A stretch of 64,000 nucleotides of DNA, taken from the NCBI GenBank assembly GCA_022394755.1, contig JAGFCA010000036.1:1-64000 (forward strand), read 5' to 3'. Below, one piece after another: positions 8,739-18,917 of the stretch; position 1 is the first letter of the stretch; each line of letters begins with the position of its first letter. Both the position numbers and the translations under genes were made by a program. The notes below the pieces were generated by a model. That model was not told the origin of the DNA and searched no databases. It saw only the letters and a program-made list of their open reading frames with translations. This DNA comes from Candidatus Poribacteria bacterium (GTDB lineage Bacteria; Poribacteria; WGA-4E; WGA-3G).

Positions 8739-9133
8739 ACAATTCTCCTATATTAGATTCTTAGTTGGACTAATTGTTGTATTGTCAAGAATTTCTATTG
8801 TATTATCAACTATTAGTATACTATATATTCCCTATTTCTTTAATAACATTATAAATGACAATTTCAATCTACTTTTGACATAAGATATCCATATCAGATA
8901 GTTCAAATCCATATAGTCATTATTGAAATTTATTCAGGTCTTCTACATAACAGTGAACGGGTGTAATAGCATAAGTAATCTAACTTATTATTCAAAATGT
9001 ATTTGACAATAAGACGCTCATTATTTAGAATGACACCAATATTTAAACCTTTTGTATACCCTGACGTTATTTAACACAATTCTGTTATACTGTATTCAGT
9101 TTATAAGCCATATTGAAAAGGGAGTGAATTCCA
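8739..9133. other. Divergent intergenic region
   Basis: About 395 AT-rich bases between the leftward toxin-antitoxin pair and the rightward cytochrome gene. It must hold promoters for both. GGGAG at 9119-9123 is the ribosome binding site of the rightward gene. No repeat or RNA gene is seen. Confidence 0.4.
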
Positions 9134-12100
9134 GTGAAAAGTGCTATTAGTTCCATTCCACTAATGCTTGTGATGTTATGTCTATCTCTGACTGTGTTTG
9201 GACTTCATCACGCATCTGCAGATCATCATGAAACCCCATTAAAAACCGTAGATTATAATCAACATATCCGTACAATATTATCGGATAATTGCTACGCCTG
9301 CCACGGACCAGATGAGAAAGCACGGCAAGCAAATCTCAGACTTGACACAAAAGAAGGTGCATTCTCTGAACCCAGCGGATATCCTGTGCTCGTTCCAGAA
9401 AAGCCAGATGAAAGCGAACTCTATCTTCGTATCGTTTCTGATGACGAAAATTATAAAATGCCACCCGCAGGATTCAATAAGACACTAACACCTGAACAGA
9501 TTGATCTAATCAAACAATGGATTAACCAAGGGGCAAAATGGGAGGATCATTGGGCATTTACACCACCTGTACGTCCTGCTCCGCCTACTGTAAATAATTC
9601 TGAATGGATTAATAATCCTATCGATGCATTTGTGCTATCACTACTCGAAAACAAAGGTTTACAACCCGCAAAACAAGCGGATAAACGGACACTCATACGA
9701 CGCATTAGTTTTGATCTCACTGGATTACCACCTACACTTGAAGAGATACATCGTTTTCTTGGAGATGATTCACCTGATGCCTATGAGAAGTTGATTGATT
9801 CCTATATGGCGAAACCTGAATATGGGGAACATATGGCACGGTTCTGGTTGGATGTTGCACGGTATGGAGATACACACGGTTTGCACTTAGACAACTATCG
9901 TGAAATGTGGCCCTATAGGGATTGGGTCATCAATGCATTTAACGATAAAATGCCTTTTGACCAGTTTACGATTGAACAGTTGGCAGGTGATCTTCTTACA
10001 CAACCAACAATAGATCAGAAGATCGCTACAGGTTTTAATCGATGCCATGTCACCACAAGTGAAGGCGGTTCAATAGCTGATGAATACTATGTTCGATATG
10101 CTGTTGACAGAGCTAATACGACTGCTACGGTCTGGATGGGATTAACCGCAGGATGTGCACAATGCCACGACCATAAATACGATCCTATCTCACAAAAAGA
10201 GTATTACCAACTATATGCATATTTCAACAATATTACTGAAAATGCGATGGATGGTAATAGAAAGGATTCTCCACCCGTTGTAAAATTACCTACACCAGAA
10301 CAACAGTCTCAACTTGATAGATATGATAGTCGAATCGCTGAATTAGATGCACAAACTAAAGGGGCACTACCACAAGTTGATGCAGCACAAACCGCTTGGG
10401 AAAACAGAATGCCGCAGTGGACATCTGTTAAACCTAACGTTGTTCGTTCTAAAGGTTTAGCTACATTGACAATAAACGAAGATAATTCCGTTCTGGCAAG
10501 TGGTATAAATCCGGATGATGAGGTATATGAGATAATAGCCGAATTACCTGCTGGTAAATGGAGTGCTATTCGATTAGAAGGTCTCACTGATCAATCGCTA
10601 CCAGGAAGTGGTATTGGTCGTAGTGATAATAGTAATGTTGTCCTAACGGGGTTTACTGTTGATATCGCTTCTCCTGCTCATTCTGAACAATTACTGAATG
10701 AGGCAAAGGAATCTGCCACATTGGATGCTGAAGCTGCTAAAGTTAAAGCAGAACAACTTGCTGAGGAAGCAAGAATTGCTGAAGAGGCGAAAAAAGCTGC
10801 AGAAGCAAAAGCACAAGCAGAAGGGGAAGAAGAGGCTGAAACTACTGATACTGCTCCTGAAGAAGCGGAAACTCCTGCTGAAGAAGCAGAAGAAGAAACA
10901 CCAACGGATGTTGACTCTTCACCTGAGGAAGAAGTTGAAAATGCTGATACTCCTCCTGAGGAAACTCCCACTGAAGAAGTCGCCCCTGAAGAGACACCCA
11001 CAGAAACCGATGGCAAATCCACTGAAGAAGCAGAAGAGCAAGCTGAGGAAAAAGATCCTTGGACTCCTATCAATATTGTCCAATCATGGGCAGATTATGA
11101 ACAAGCCGGTGATAATTTTGCTATTGCTAATGCTATAGACGATAAACCTGAAACAGGATGGGGTTTGGAAAGCAATAAAAATCGTGGAAACAACAGGCAA
11201 GCAATTTTCTTGGTTGGAAACCATTTCGGTCAGGAAGGTGGATTGTTAAGGATTCGTTTGAAGCATGAATCAGAAAGCAAAAAACACCATTTCGGTCGAT
11301 TCCGAATTGCTATTTCTGACGCACCTACGATCTATCCTATTGGATCAAAAATAGCACTTGCTAACTGGCATTCTGCTGGTCCGTTTACTGCTGAACACGG
11401 AAACATCGCATTCTATAATGTGTATGAACCAGAAACCAAACCTGTTAATACAGGAGATAAATTCACATTTGGAACACAAACAATAGAATGGAAACAGCAA
11501 ACACATTGGAAAGATGAGGAAGTTCATAACGACATCATCGGTGAGAATAGTGCAACCTATCTTACCCGAAACATCAACTCTGAAACGAAGCAGAAAGCGA
11601 CTCTCTACCTGAGTAGCAACGATGCGATTAAAGTTTGGGTTAATCAAACTGAAGTCCTTGCCAGTAATATCCAACGGGATGCTGCACCGGACACAGATAA
11701 AGTACAAATTCAACTTAACTCAGGAAACAATGTTTTACTCCTAAAAGTTGTTAACTATTCCGGTCCATCCGGTTTCTATTTCAGAATGGAATCAGATGCA
11801 CCTATGGTAACAGCTGACATTGTTGACATCGCAGCGATAGAAAAAAGCAAGCAGAACGGCGAACAACAAACCAAAATTCGGGAATACTATCGTCGAAATG
11901 TTTCAAAAGATAAAGAGTTGAAACAACTGTATGCGGATTTAGGGGATACGCAAAACAAGAGAAATTCCTTAAACAACTCACTTACCACCACATTAGTCAT
12001 GCAGGAACGTTCAGAACCACGAGGCGCGTATATACTTGAACGTGGGGCATACCAACACCGGGGAGAACAGGTCTATCCAACAACACCTGCGGTTTTACCA

Positions 12101-13078
12101 CCGATGGTTAAAGGTTCACCTCCGAACCGTCTCTCACTGGCAAAGTGGTTGATTTCTCCAAAACATCCGCTTACATCCCGTGTGACGATTAACCGTTTTT
12201 GGCAGAATATCTTCGGTAATGGCATTGTAAATACCTCTGAAGATTTCGGAACACAAGGCTCACCACCCTCACATCCAAAACTTCTTGATTGGCTTGCTAC
12301 AGAATTTGTTGAATCCGGTTGGGATATTCAAGCAATGCAGAAACTCATGCTCACTTCGTCAACATACAAACAGAGTTCACAAGTTACATCAGAGAAATTG
12401 AGAAGTGATCCTGATAACGTACTCCTCTCCCGATCCCCAAGGTATCGATTCGATGCTGAAATCGTACGAGATAATGCACTTGCTTTGAGTGGATTGATGT
12501 ATACAAAAATTGGTGGTCCAAGTGTCAAACCTCCACAACCCGGAGGACTATGGAAGGCTGTTGGATTCACAGGTTCAAATACTGACACTTTTAGAAAGGA
12601 CTCTGGTGCTGATAAGGTATATCGTAGGAGTCTATATACTTTCTGGAAGCGAACTGCACCACCGCCACAGATGAATATCTTGGATGCACCATCACGTGAG
12701 GCTTGCACAATTCGTAGGGAACGAACAAATACCCCTATGCAGGCATTAATGTTGATGAACGATCCGCAATTCGTTGAAGCAGCACGTGTTTTTGCTGAAC
12801 GGATTATTAAAGAGGGTGGTGAAACTCCTGAAGAGCGGATTGCCTACATATTTGAAGTGGCAACAGCACGCGAACCTAAACCTCAGGAAGCTTCATTAAT
12901 TCTTGAAACGATGCAGGTGCATGAGGAAGAACTGAAAGCGAATCCTGAAGCAGCTAAAGAATTAGTCGCAGTCGGTGAGTCAAAACCTGACGAAAAATTG
13001 GATGCGATTGAAGTTGCTACCTGGACTATGATTGCAAACCTAATCCTAAATCTGGATGAAGTTCTAAACAAAGGTTAA
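9134..13078 (+). CDS. Planctomycete-type cytochrome c protein with DUF1549 and DUF1553
   Basis: A 1314-residue exported protein, GTG start with GGGAG upstream. A signal peptide (to about residue 29) is followed by a PSCyt1-type haem domain with C53-Y-A-C56-H57 and LRLDTKEGAF. Next is DUF1549/PSCyt2 (about 155-370; IDAFVLSLLE, RRISFDLTGLPPT), which contains a second CxxCH (C341-A-Q-C344-H345). An Ala/Glu/Pro/Thr-rich linker (about 517-644), a discoidin-like segment (about 650-730) and a PA14-like segment (about 815-895) are inserted before the C-terminal DUF1553/PSD1 domain (about 995-1260; SLAKWLISPKHPLTSRVTINRFWQ). Such proteins usually sit beside DUF1501 genes, as here. They are thought to act in periplasmic redox or carbohydrate metabolism, but the function is unproven. 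Confidence 0.9.
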   Translation: MKSAISSIPLMLVMLCLSLTVFGLHHASADHHETPLKTVDYNQHIRTILSDNCYACHGPDEKARQANLRLDTKEGAFSEPSGYPVLVPEKPDESELYLRIVSDDENYKMPPAGFNKTLTPEQIDLIKQWINQGAKWEDHWAFTPPVRPAPPTVNNSEWINNPIDAFVLSLLENKGLQPAKQADKRTLIRRISFDLTGLPPTLEEIHRFLGDDSPDAYEKLIDSYMAKPEYGEHMARFWLDVARYGDTHGLHLDNYREMWPYRDWVINAFNDKMPFDQFTIEQLAGDLLTQPTIDQKIATGFNRCHVTTSEGGSIADEYYVRYAVDRANTTATVWMGLTAGCAQCHDHKYDPISQKEYYQLYAYFNNITENAMDGNRKDSPPVVKLPTPEQQSQLDRYDSRIAELDAQTKGALPQVDAAQTAWENRMPQWTSVKPNVVRSKGLATLTINEDNSVLASGINPDDEVYEIIAELPAGKWSAIRLEGLTDQSLPGSGIGRSDNSNVVLTGFTVDIASPAHSEQLLNEAKESATLDAEAAKVKAEQLAEEARIAEEAKKAAEAKAQAEGEEEAETTDTAPEEAETPAEEAEEETPTDVDSSPEEEVENADTPPEETPTEEVAPEETPTETDGKSTEEAEEQAEEKDPWTPINIVQSWADYEQAGDNFAIANAIDDKPETGWGLESNKNRGNNRQAIFLVGNHFGQEGGLLRIRLKHESESKKHHFGRFRIAISDAPTIYPIGSKIALANWHSAGPFTAEHGNIAFYNVYEPETKPVNTGDKFTFGTQTIEWKQQTHWKDEEVHNDIIGENSATYLTRNINSETKQKATLYLSSNDAIKVWVNQTEVLASNIQRDAAPDTDKVQIQLNSGNNVLLLKVVNYSGPSGFYFRMESDAPMVTADIVDIAAIEKSKQNGEQQTKIREYYRRNVSKDKELKQLYADLGDTQNKRNSLNNSLTTTLVMQERSEPRGAYILERGAYQHRGEQVYPTTPAVLPPMVKGSPPNRLSLAKWLISPKHPLTSRVTINRFWQNIFGNGIVNTSEDFGTQGSPPSHPKLLDWLATEFVESGWDIQAMQKLMLTSSTYKQSSQVTSEKLRSDPDNVLLSRSPRYRFDAEIVRDNALALSGLMYTKIGGPSVKPPQPGGLWKAVGFTGSNTDTFRKDSGADKVYRRSLYTFWKRTAPPPQMNILDAPSREACTIRRERTNTPMQALMLMNDPQFVEAARVFAERIIKEGGETPEERIAYIFEVATAREPKPQEASLILETMQVHEEELKANPEAAKELVAVGESKPDEKLDAIEVATWTMIANLILNLDEVLNKG

Positions 13079-13086
13079 TCATTAAT

Positions 13087-13118
13087 ATTTTGGCGCGACA
13101 TATCAGTCGCGCCAAAAT
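13087..13118. terminator. Strong inverted-repeat terminator
   Basis: ATTTTGGCGCGAC (13087-13099) and GTCGCGCCAAAAT (13106-13118) form a perfect 13-bp stem with a 6-base loop, nine bases after the stop of the cytochrome gene. The A/T ends could serve either strand. Confidence 0.8.
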
Positions 13119-13230
13119 TATATAATGACAACCTTAACCTATACTCCCAAAGTCAATTACATTATAATTCATGATTCAAACTGGGTATACCTATTCCACC
13201 TGAGTTTTATAACTCTAATTTTAGTTGTCA

Positions 13231-13335
13231 GTGCGGTTAGGAAACCGCACCTACCGAGACTGTAAAAGTAATATTCTTGCAATTATGAAGTTCATTTCTA
13301 TATCATCAAATCCACGTGAATTAATATTAAACAGT
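13231..13335 (+). repeat. Dispersed intergenic repeat, long copy A
   Basis: The core (13233-13256) starts GCGGTTAGGAAACCGCACC. Similarity to 39332-39432 continues for about 100 bases through attcttg-aa-tatgaagttcatt and tat-atcaaa, judged by eye at roughly 80 percent. It lies between a terminator and the LRR genes. It codes for nothing visible and resembles a miniature or REP-like element. Confidence 0.6.
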
Positions 13336-13402
13336 AATAGCAAAATAACCAAGTTGGTTAAAGTTAATCTAAATCAAAAAAATAAATCATAGGGTTCATA
13401 AA

Positions 13403-14137
13403 ATGAATAATTCGACCATAACAATACCAGACAACAATTTAACTGATGCCATACGAACTACACTCGGTTTAAAACAAGATGAACCAATTTTTGAAAAACA
13501 ACTTGGAGAATTAGACACTCTTATTGCTGAAGAGAAAGGCATAAAGGATTTAACTGGTCTGGACAAGGCTAAGAATCTAAGAATATTAGAACTACAGAAG
13601 AATCAGATTACTGACATAACCCCTATTAGCAGTTTGACAAAGGTGATATACTTAGAATTCTGGGATAATCAGATAGAAGATATCAGACCACTTGCTAACT
13701 TGACGCAAATAACGAAATTAGGTCTTGGAGAAAACCGAATCAGTGATATCAGTCCACTTAGCGGTTTGATAAAACTAACAGAAATGGGACTCTGGGACAA
13801 TCAGATAGAAGACATCAGTCCACTTGCAAACTTAACACAATTGCAGTTGTTAAACGTAAGACGCAACAAACTTCGAGACATTACTCCACTTGCACATTTG
13901 AACCAACTTACACATTTATGGCTTAGTGGAAACGAACTCAACAATATGTCTCACATTGAAGAATTAACAAAGTTAACTCATTTATCATTGGATCAGAACA
14001 AGATTAGCAACTTTAGTTTTGTAGAAAATTTCTCAAATCTACAAGTGTTAAGAATTAAAGACAATCCAATTCAAGACATGACGTCAATCAAAAGGCTTAC
14101 GAAACAACTTCCAGATTTGGAACTTGATGTAGAATAA
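13403..14137 (+). CDS. Leucine-rich repeat protein (internalin-like), no signal peptide
   Basis: A 244-residue protein. The N-terminal cap (TIPDNNLTDAIRTTLGL) is followed by about seven to eight repeats of the 22-residue type L..L.L..N.I.DI.PL..L, for example QLQLLNVRRNKLRDITPLAHL. It ends in a capping segment (LPDLELDVE) that recurs in the larger neighbour. Unlike the next gene it has no signal peptide, so as drawn it would stay in the cytoplasm. The missing leader could mean a truncated 5' end, since no strong ribosome binding site precedes the ATG. LRRs of this type bind proteins. It ends 13 bases before the next start. Confidence 0.85.
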   Translation: MNNSTITIPDNNLTDAIRTTLGLKQDEPIFEKQLGELDTLIAEEKGIKDLTGLDKAKNLRILELQKNQITDITPISSLTKVIYLEFWDNQIEDIRPLANLTQITKLGLGENRISDISPLSGLIKLTEMGLWDNQIEDISPLANLTQLQLLNVRRNKLRDITPLAHLNQLTHLWLSGNELNNMSHIEELTKLTHLSLDQNKISNFSFVENFSNLQVLRIKDNPIQDMTSIKRLTKQLPDLELDVE

Positions 14138-14150
14138 TTTGGGTATCTTT

Positions 14151-17100
14151 ATGAAATGGACTTGCCTAATACTTACAATTCTTTTTAGTTCCTTCGTTCA
14201 TACATCTACTCATGCTGTGGAAATACCAGATGCTAATTTAGCTGCTGCAGTCCGTGATGCCCTCGGCATAAGTCCGACTGATACAATAACACAAAATGCC
14301 TTAGAAGAATTAGAGCATCTGGAGGCAAAAGAAAAAAGCATAACTGATCTTACAGGTTTAGAGAATGCAACAAATTTAAAGACGTTACATTTAGACAATA
14401 ACCAAATTACTGTAATTACACAAATTGCTGCTCTAACACAACTGACAGAACTACACCTCACAAGTAATAAGATTAAAGACATCTCACCACTGGAAGAATT
14501 AACAGATCTTACGCTATTATCAATCTACGACAATCAGGTAACAGATCTCTCACCAATATCAAACCTTACTAAATTAAATGAACTATGGTGTAGTAAAAAT
14601 CAAATCACTGATATTAAACCAATTACAGGATTGAATGCGCTTACGAATTTTGCCATTGGAAATAATCCAATTGTTGACCTAACCCCACTTTCTGAGATGA
14701 CACATTTAAGAAAATTAAATTTAGGTGGAAATCCTATTAACGACTTGACTGTATTCTCAGGATTGACAGAATTAAGAAGGTTATCACTGTGGGAAGGTCA
14801 AATCAGTGACATCACACCTCTTGCTGGATTAAGGGAACTCACCGAATTATACCTTATGAATAACTTAATCAGTGATATAACCCCAATTGCTGGTTTTACG
14901 GAACTTGAGGAATTAATCCTTGTCGAAAATCAGATTAGCGATATTACACCTATTGCTGAACTAACGAAACTTTCAACATTGTGGCTTGATGACAATAAAA
15001 TCAGTGACATTACACCCCTCGCCGGATTGACAGAACTAACAGAGTTAACACTTATGGATAATCAAGTCAGTGATATCACACCGTTGACTGGTTTGACAAA
15101 GCTAACATGGTTAAGACTTTGGGATAATCAAATTAAAGATTTGAAACCCCTTACGAACTTAAAGCAACTAAGTAATCTTAATCTATCTTCGAATCAGATT
15201 ATTGACATAACACCTGTATCGGAATTGAAACAATTAACATCGTTATCCCTTCGAACGAATTCAATTAGTGATTTAAGTCCACTCTCTGATATGAAACAAT
15301 TAGATTCATTATTCCTTAGTTATAATGAGATTAGTGATATTAGTCCACTCTCAGAATTAACACAGTTGACAAGATTATCACTATATTCTAATAATATTAA
15401 TGATCTCACACCGATTGCAAAGATGAATAATTTACGGAATTTATTACTTAATGATAACAACATTAAGTCCATTGAAGTTCTGAATGGGATGACACAACTT
15501 AAGCAGTTGTGGTTAAGACAAAATAAGATACAAGATTTAACTTCACTTGCGGGGATGACTGAACTGACAGAATTGCATATATCTAATAATCAGATCCACA
15601 ACATTACTCCACTTGCTAATTTGTCGAAACTGAAGCAATTATGGATAGGGGATAATAGAATAAATGATATTCAAGCTTTAAGCGGATTAACCGAGTTGAC
15701 AGATTTGTCTATCTCAGGAAATCAGATACAAGATATTAGTCCAGTAGAAAACCTAAACAGGTTAACAAAATTAAATGTTAGTGGAAATCCAATAAAAAAC
15801 CCAGAGATTCTTCATAGACTATTGGAAAAATTTCCAAATTTGGAATTGGACAAGGAATTTCTACCTACTTCATCAAAACCAGATCCAACATTTCCAGATG
15901 TCAATTTAGCCGATGCAATTCGAGATGAAATCGATATTGCGCGTAATGAGCCTATACCGTTAGAAAAATTGGAAAAATTAGAGACTCTATCCGCACAAGA
16001 TAGAAATATAATTGATCTCACAGGAATCGAAAAGGCAATAAGATTAAAGGTATTAAGACTTAGTGGTAATGAAATTAGTGATCTTAAACCGATTTCGAAT
16101 TTGAGACAACTCACTGAACTAGACCTTGGTATCAACCAAATCATAGATCTAACAGGTCTGGAAAAGACAAAAAGATTAAAGGTATTAAGACTCAGTCGTA
16201 ATCAAATTAGTAACCTAAGACCGATTTCAAATTTGACTCAACTCACAGAATTATGGCTGCATTACAACCCAATTAACGATTTAACACCACTTACTAATTT
16301 AACAAAGTTAACAAAATTATACCTTCGAGGAAATCAAGTTAGCAAAATTAATGCTCTTAGTGGATTAACCCAATTACAAGTGCTTTTCCTCATGGAGAAT
16401 CGGATAGAAGACATAACCCCATTGTCAGAGATGACTAAATTAGAATATCTGCAGTTATGGGGGAATCAGGTCACAAATATAACACCTCTTGGTGGATTAA
16501 CATACTTGAAAGAGGTAAACTTATCAAATAACAATATTAGCGATATAAGTTCACTTTCTAAGTTAACAAATTTGACACAATTGCGACTCGATAGAAATCA
16601 GATTTCTGACATAGAATCCCTGAAAGGATTGACAAAATTAGTAGAATTAAACCTTGGTGATAATCAGATTAGTGATATAATTCCACTTTCAGATATGACA
16701 CAGTTGACGCTGCTATGGTTATGGAAAAATCGGATTGAAGACATAACCCTGTTGTCAGAGATGACACACATAGAATCTCTTTCGTTATGGGGGAATCAGA
16801 TCACGGATATAACGCCTCTTGGTGGATTAACATTATTAAAAGAGTTGAACTTATCAAATAACAATATTAGCGATATAAGTCCACTTACCAAGTTAACACA
16901 GTTAACACTCTTACGACTCCATAGAAATCAGATTTCTGATATTGAATCCCTTGTAGGATTGATAAATTTAGTAGAATTAAACCTTGGTGGTAATCAGATT
17001 ACTGATATAACTCCGCTTTCAGGGATGACACAGTTGACGCAGTTATGGCTATGGAGAAACCAACTTAAGGAAATATCACCAATTTCTGGATCAACTCTAT

Positions 17101-17306
17101 TAACTTTATTCCACATTGAACGAAATCAGATACATAACATTGTTGGTATTGAAAACCTTACTAAATTAACAAGCTTACATGTTGAACAAAATCCAATTGA
17201 GGATATGGATCCACTACGTGAACTTCTGAAAGTGAATACAGATGTGGAACTGGATATCCCAGCACCCATAGAATTGAATATTAAACCTCCACCTGCAAAT
17301 AAATAA
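14151..17306 (+). CDS. Large secreted leucine-rich repeat protein, two-cap architecture
   Basis: A 1051-residue protein with a signal peptide (MKWTCLILTILFSSFVHTS then HA). ATG 14151 is preferred to an in-frame TTG at 14139. It contains two complete internalin-like units. The first has cap VEIPDANLAAAVRDALGIS and about twenty 22-residue repeats, ending LLEKFPNLELDKE near residue 570. The second has cap FPDVNLADAIRDEI and about eighteen repeats, ending LKVNTDVELD. Each repeat shows N.I.DI.PL..L.L..L.L. No sorting motif or membrane anchor follows, so it is probably released or periplasmic. The likely role is protein binding at the cell surface, inferred from the family. It lies between the cytochrome gene and the DUF1501 pair. 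Confidence 0.88.
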   Translation: MKWTCLILTILFSSFVHTSTHAVEIPDANLAAAVRDALGISPTDTITQNALEELEHLEAKEKSITDLTGLENATNLKTLHLDNNQITVITQIAALTQLTELHLTSNKIKDISPLEELTDLTLLSIYDNQVTDLSPISNLTKLNELWCSKNQITDIKPITGLNALTNFAIGNNPIVDLTPLSEMTHLRKLNLGGNPINDLTVFSGLTELRRLSLWEGQISDITPLAGLRELTELYLMNNLISDITPIAGFTELEELILVENQISDITPIAELTKLSTLWLDDNKISDITPLAGLTELTELTLMDNQVSDITPLTGLTKLTWLRLWDNQIKDLKPLTNLKQLSNLNLSSNQIIDITPVSELKQLTSLSLRTNSISDLSPLSDMKQLDSLFLSYNEISDISPLSELTQLTRLSLYSNNINDLTPIAKMNNLRNLLLNDNNIKSIEVLNGMTQLKQLWLRQNKIQDLTSLAGMTELTELHISNNQIHNITPLANLSKLKQLWIGDNRINDIQALSGLTELTDLSISGNQIQDISPVENLNRLTKLNVSGNPIKNPEILHRLLEKFPNLELDKEFLPTSSKPDPTFPDVNLADAIRDEIDIARNEPIPLEKLEKLETLSAQDRNIIDLTGIEKAIRLKVLRLSGNEISDLKPISNLRQLTELDLGINQIIDLTGLEKTKRLKVLRLSRNQISNLRPISNLTQLTELWLHYNPINDLTPLTNLTKLTKLYLRGNQVSKINALSGLTQLQVLFLMENRIEDITPLSEMTKLEYLQLWGNQVTNITPLGGLTYLKEVNLSNNNISDISSLSKLTNLTQLRLDRNQISDIESLKGLTKLVELNLGDNQISDIIPLSDMTQLTLLWLWKNRIEDITLLSEMTHIESLSLWGNQITDITPLGGLTLLKELNLSNNNISDISPLTKLTQLTLLRLHRNQISDIESLVGLINLVELNLGGNQITDITPLSGMTQLTQLWLWRNQLKEISPISGSTLLTLFHIERNQIHNIVGIENLTKLTSLHVEQNPIEDMDPLRELLKVNTDVELDIPAPIELNIKPPPANK
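16391..17050 (+). repeat. 330-bp tandem duplication inside the LRR gene
   Basis: The segments 16391-16720 and 16721-17050 are near-identical and exactly 330 bases apart (compare CGGATAGAAGACATAACCCC at 16401 with CGGATTGAAGACATAACCCT at 16731). This adds 110 residues, or five 22-residue repeats, in frame. Confidence 0.8.
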
Positions 17307-17350
17307 CACGGTGAAGCACTCAAATTACAGCAGGTAGGAAAGGAGTTATT

Positions 17351-18829
17351 ATGGACCCGATTCGAGAATATCTGAAACTTGAAACACGAAGACAGTTCTT
17401 TGGCAAATGTGCTACAGGTCTTGGTGGTGCCGCTCTTGCATCATTATTACCTAAGAGTATTGTCAATGCACTTGAACAACAAGCAGGAACACGAGTGGGT
17501 GGTTTACCTGATTTGCCACACTTCGCTCCAAAAGCAAAACGCGCTATCTATCTTTTTATGTCAGGTGCTCCTTCACAAATGGACCTGTTTGACTATAAAC
17601 CTACAATGGGTGAATGGTTCGATAAAGACTTACCAGAAACAGTTCGGATGGGACAACGTCTAACGACAATGACATCCGGTCAATCACGTTTCCCAATTGC
17701 CCCTTCTATTTTCGACTTCAAACAGTACGACAATGGAAACGAAGGTGTCTGGTTAAGTGAATTACTACCTCATACTGCATCCATGGTAAAAGATATTGCC
17801 ATCATTAAATCGGTACACACAGAGGCAATAAATCACGATCCAGCTATTACTTTTGTTTGTACAGGAGACGAGACACCCGGTAAACCGAGTCTCGGTGCCT
17901 GGCTCAGTTATGGACTCGGTACAGAAAATGAAAACCTACCCTCTTTCATTGTAATGAATGCGACTTGGAGTGGTCCAAAAGGAGCACAAGCACTTTATAA
18001 CCGTCTATGGGGATCAGGTTTTCTCCCTTCTGAACACCAAGGTGTCCTCCTTCGTAGTCAAGGAGATCCAGTTCTTTTCCTTTCAAACCCAAACGGGATG
18101 AGTGAAAAGGCACGGAAACGCATGCTTGATTCACTGGTTAAACTCAATCAAGAACTTTATGAGGAAGTCGGTGATCCAGAAACTCATGCACGCATCTCAC
18201 AATATGAGATGGCATTCCGTATGCAGTCCTCCGTTCCAGAACTCACTGATCTAAAGCAAGAGACAGACAAAGTAAAAGAGATGTATGGTCCTGAAGTTGA
18301 TACACCCGGAACATTCGCTAACTGTTGTATCCTTGCTCGTAGAATGATGGAACGAGATGTGAGACTCGTACAGATTTTCCACCGTGGTTGGGATCAACAC
18401 GGAGACCTTCCCAAGAATATTCGCAATCAGGCGCGCGATATAGATCAACCTGCAACTGCCCTTGTCCAAGACTTAAAACAGCGGGGCATGTTGGATGAAA
18501 CTCTCGTTGTCTGGGGTGGTGAATTCGGACGGACTGTATATTGTCAAGGGGCACTCAAAAAGGATAACTACGGACGAGATCATCATCCGAAGTGTTTCAC
18601 TCTTTGGATGGCTGGTGGTGGTATAAAGGGCGGAGTCGTTCACGGTGAAACGGACGATTTCAGTTATAACATCGTCAAAGATCCTGTTTCCGTTCGAGAC
18701 CTAAACGCTACAATTCTAAACCAACTCGGTATTGATCATGAACGATTAACCTTCAAGTTCCAAGGTCTTGACCATCGCTTAACTGGTGTTGAGGAGAAGG
18801 CACGGATAGTAAACGAAATCTTGGCATAG
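17351..18829 (+). CDS. DUF1501 family protein with Tat signal, copy 1
   Basis: A 492-residue protein, AAGGAG before ATG 17351. The twin-arginine leader ([21 protein letters not shown], residues about 11-31) predicts export as a folded protein. The body is DUF1501, a member of the alkaline-phosphatase/sulfatase superfamily fold: [22 protein letters not shown], an early metal-site-like region; [32 protein letters not shown]; and the C-terminal [16 protein letters not shown] with [21 protein letters not shown]. These are probable metal ligands, inferred from the superfamily. It pairs functionally with DUF1549/DUF1553 proteins, one of which is encoded 4 kb upstream. The substrate is unknown. Confidence 0.9.
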   Translation: MDPIREYLKLETRRQFFGKCATGLGGAALASLLPKSIVNALEQQAGTRVGGLPDLPHFAPKAKRAIYLFMSGAPSQMDLFDYKPTMGEWFDKDLPETVRMGQRLTTMTSGQSRFPIAPSIFDFKQYDNGNEGVWLSELLPHTASMVKDIAIIKSVHTEAINHDPAITFVCTGDETPGKPSLGAWLSYGLGTENENLPSFIVMNATWSGPKGAQALYNRLWGSGFLPSEHQGVLLRSQGDPVLFLSNPNGMSEKARKRMLDSLVKLNQELYEEVGDPETHARISQYEMAFRMQSSVPELTDLKQETDKVKEMYGPEVDTPGTFANCCILARRMMERDVRLVQIFHRGWDQHGDLPKNIRNQARDIDQPATALVQDLKQRGMLDETLVVWGGEFGRTVYCQGALKKDNYGRDHHPKCFTLWMAGGGIKGGVVHGETDDFSYNIVKDPVSVRDLNATILNQLGIDHERLTFKFQGLDHRLTGVEEKARIVNEILA

Positions 18830-18917
18830 TTTTATAAATCGTATATAATATCTAAATAGGACTACGATTTAGACTCAACTGCATTCAATCAAAAGCAGAA
18901 ATGAAAGGAGATAAATA

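Noticed and set aside
10678..11138. Long frames on both strands over the acidic linker
   Set aside because: These are products of the low-complexity Glu/Pro/Thr repeat and read as Ser/Ala/Val or Lys/Leu runs; only the cytochrome gene frame is real.
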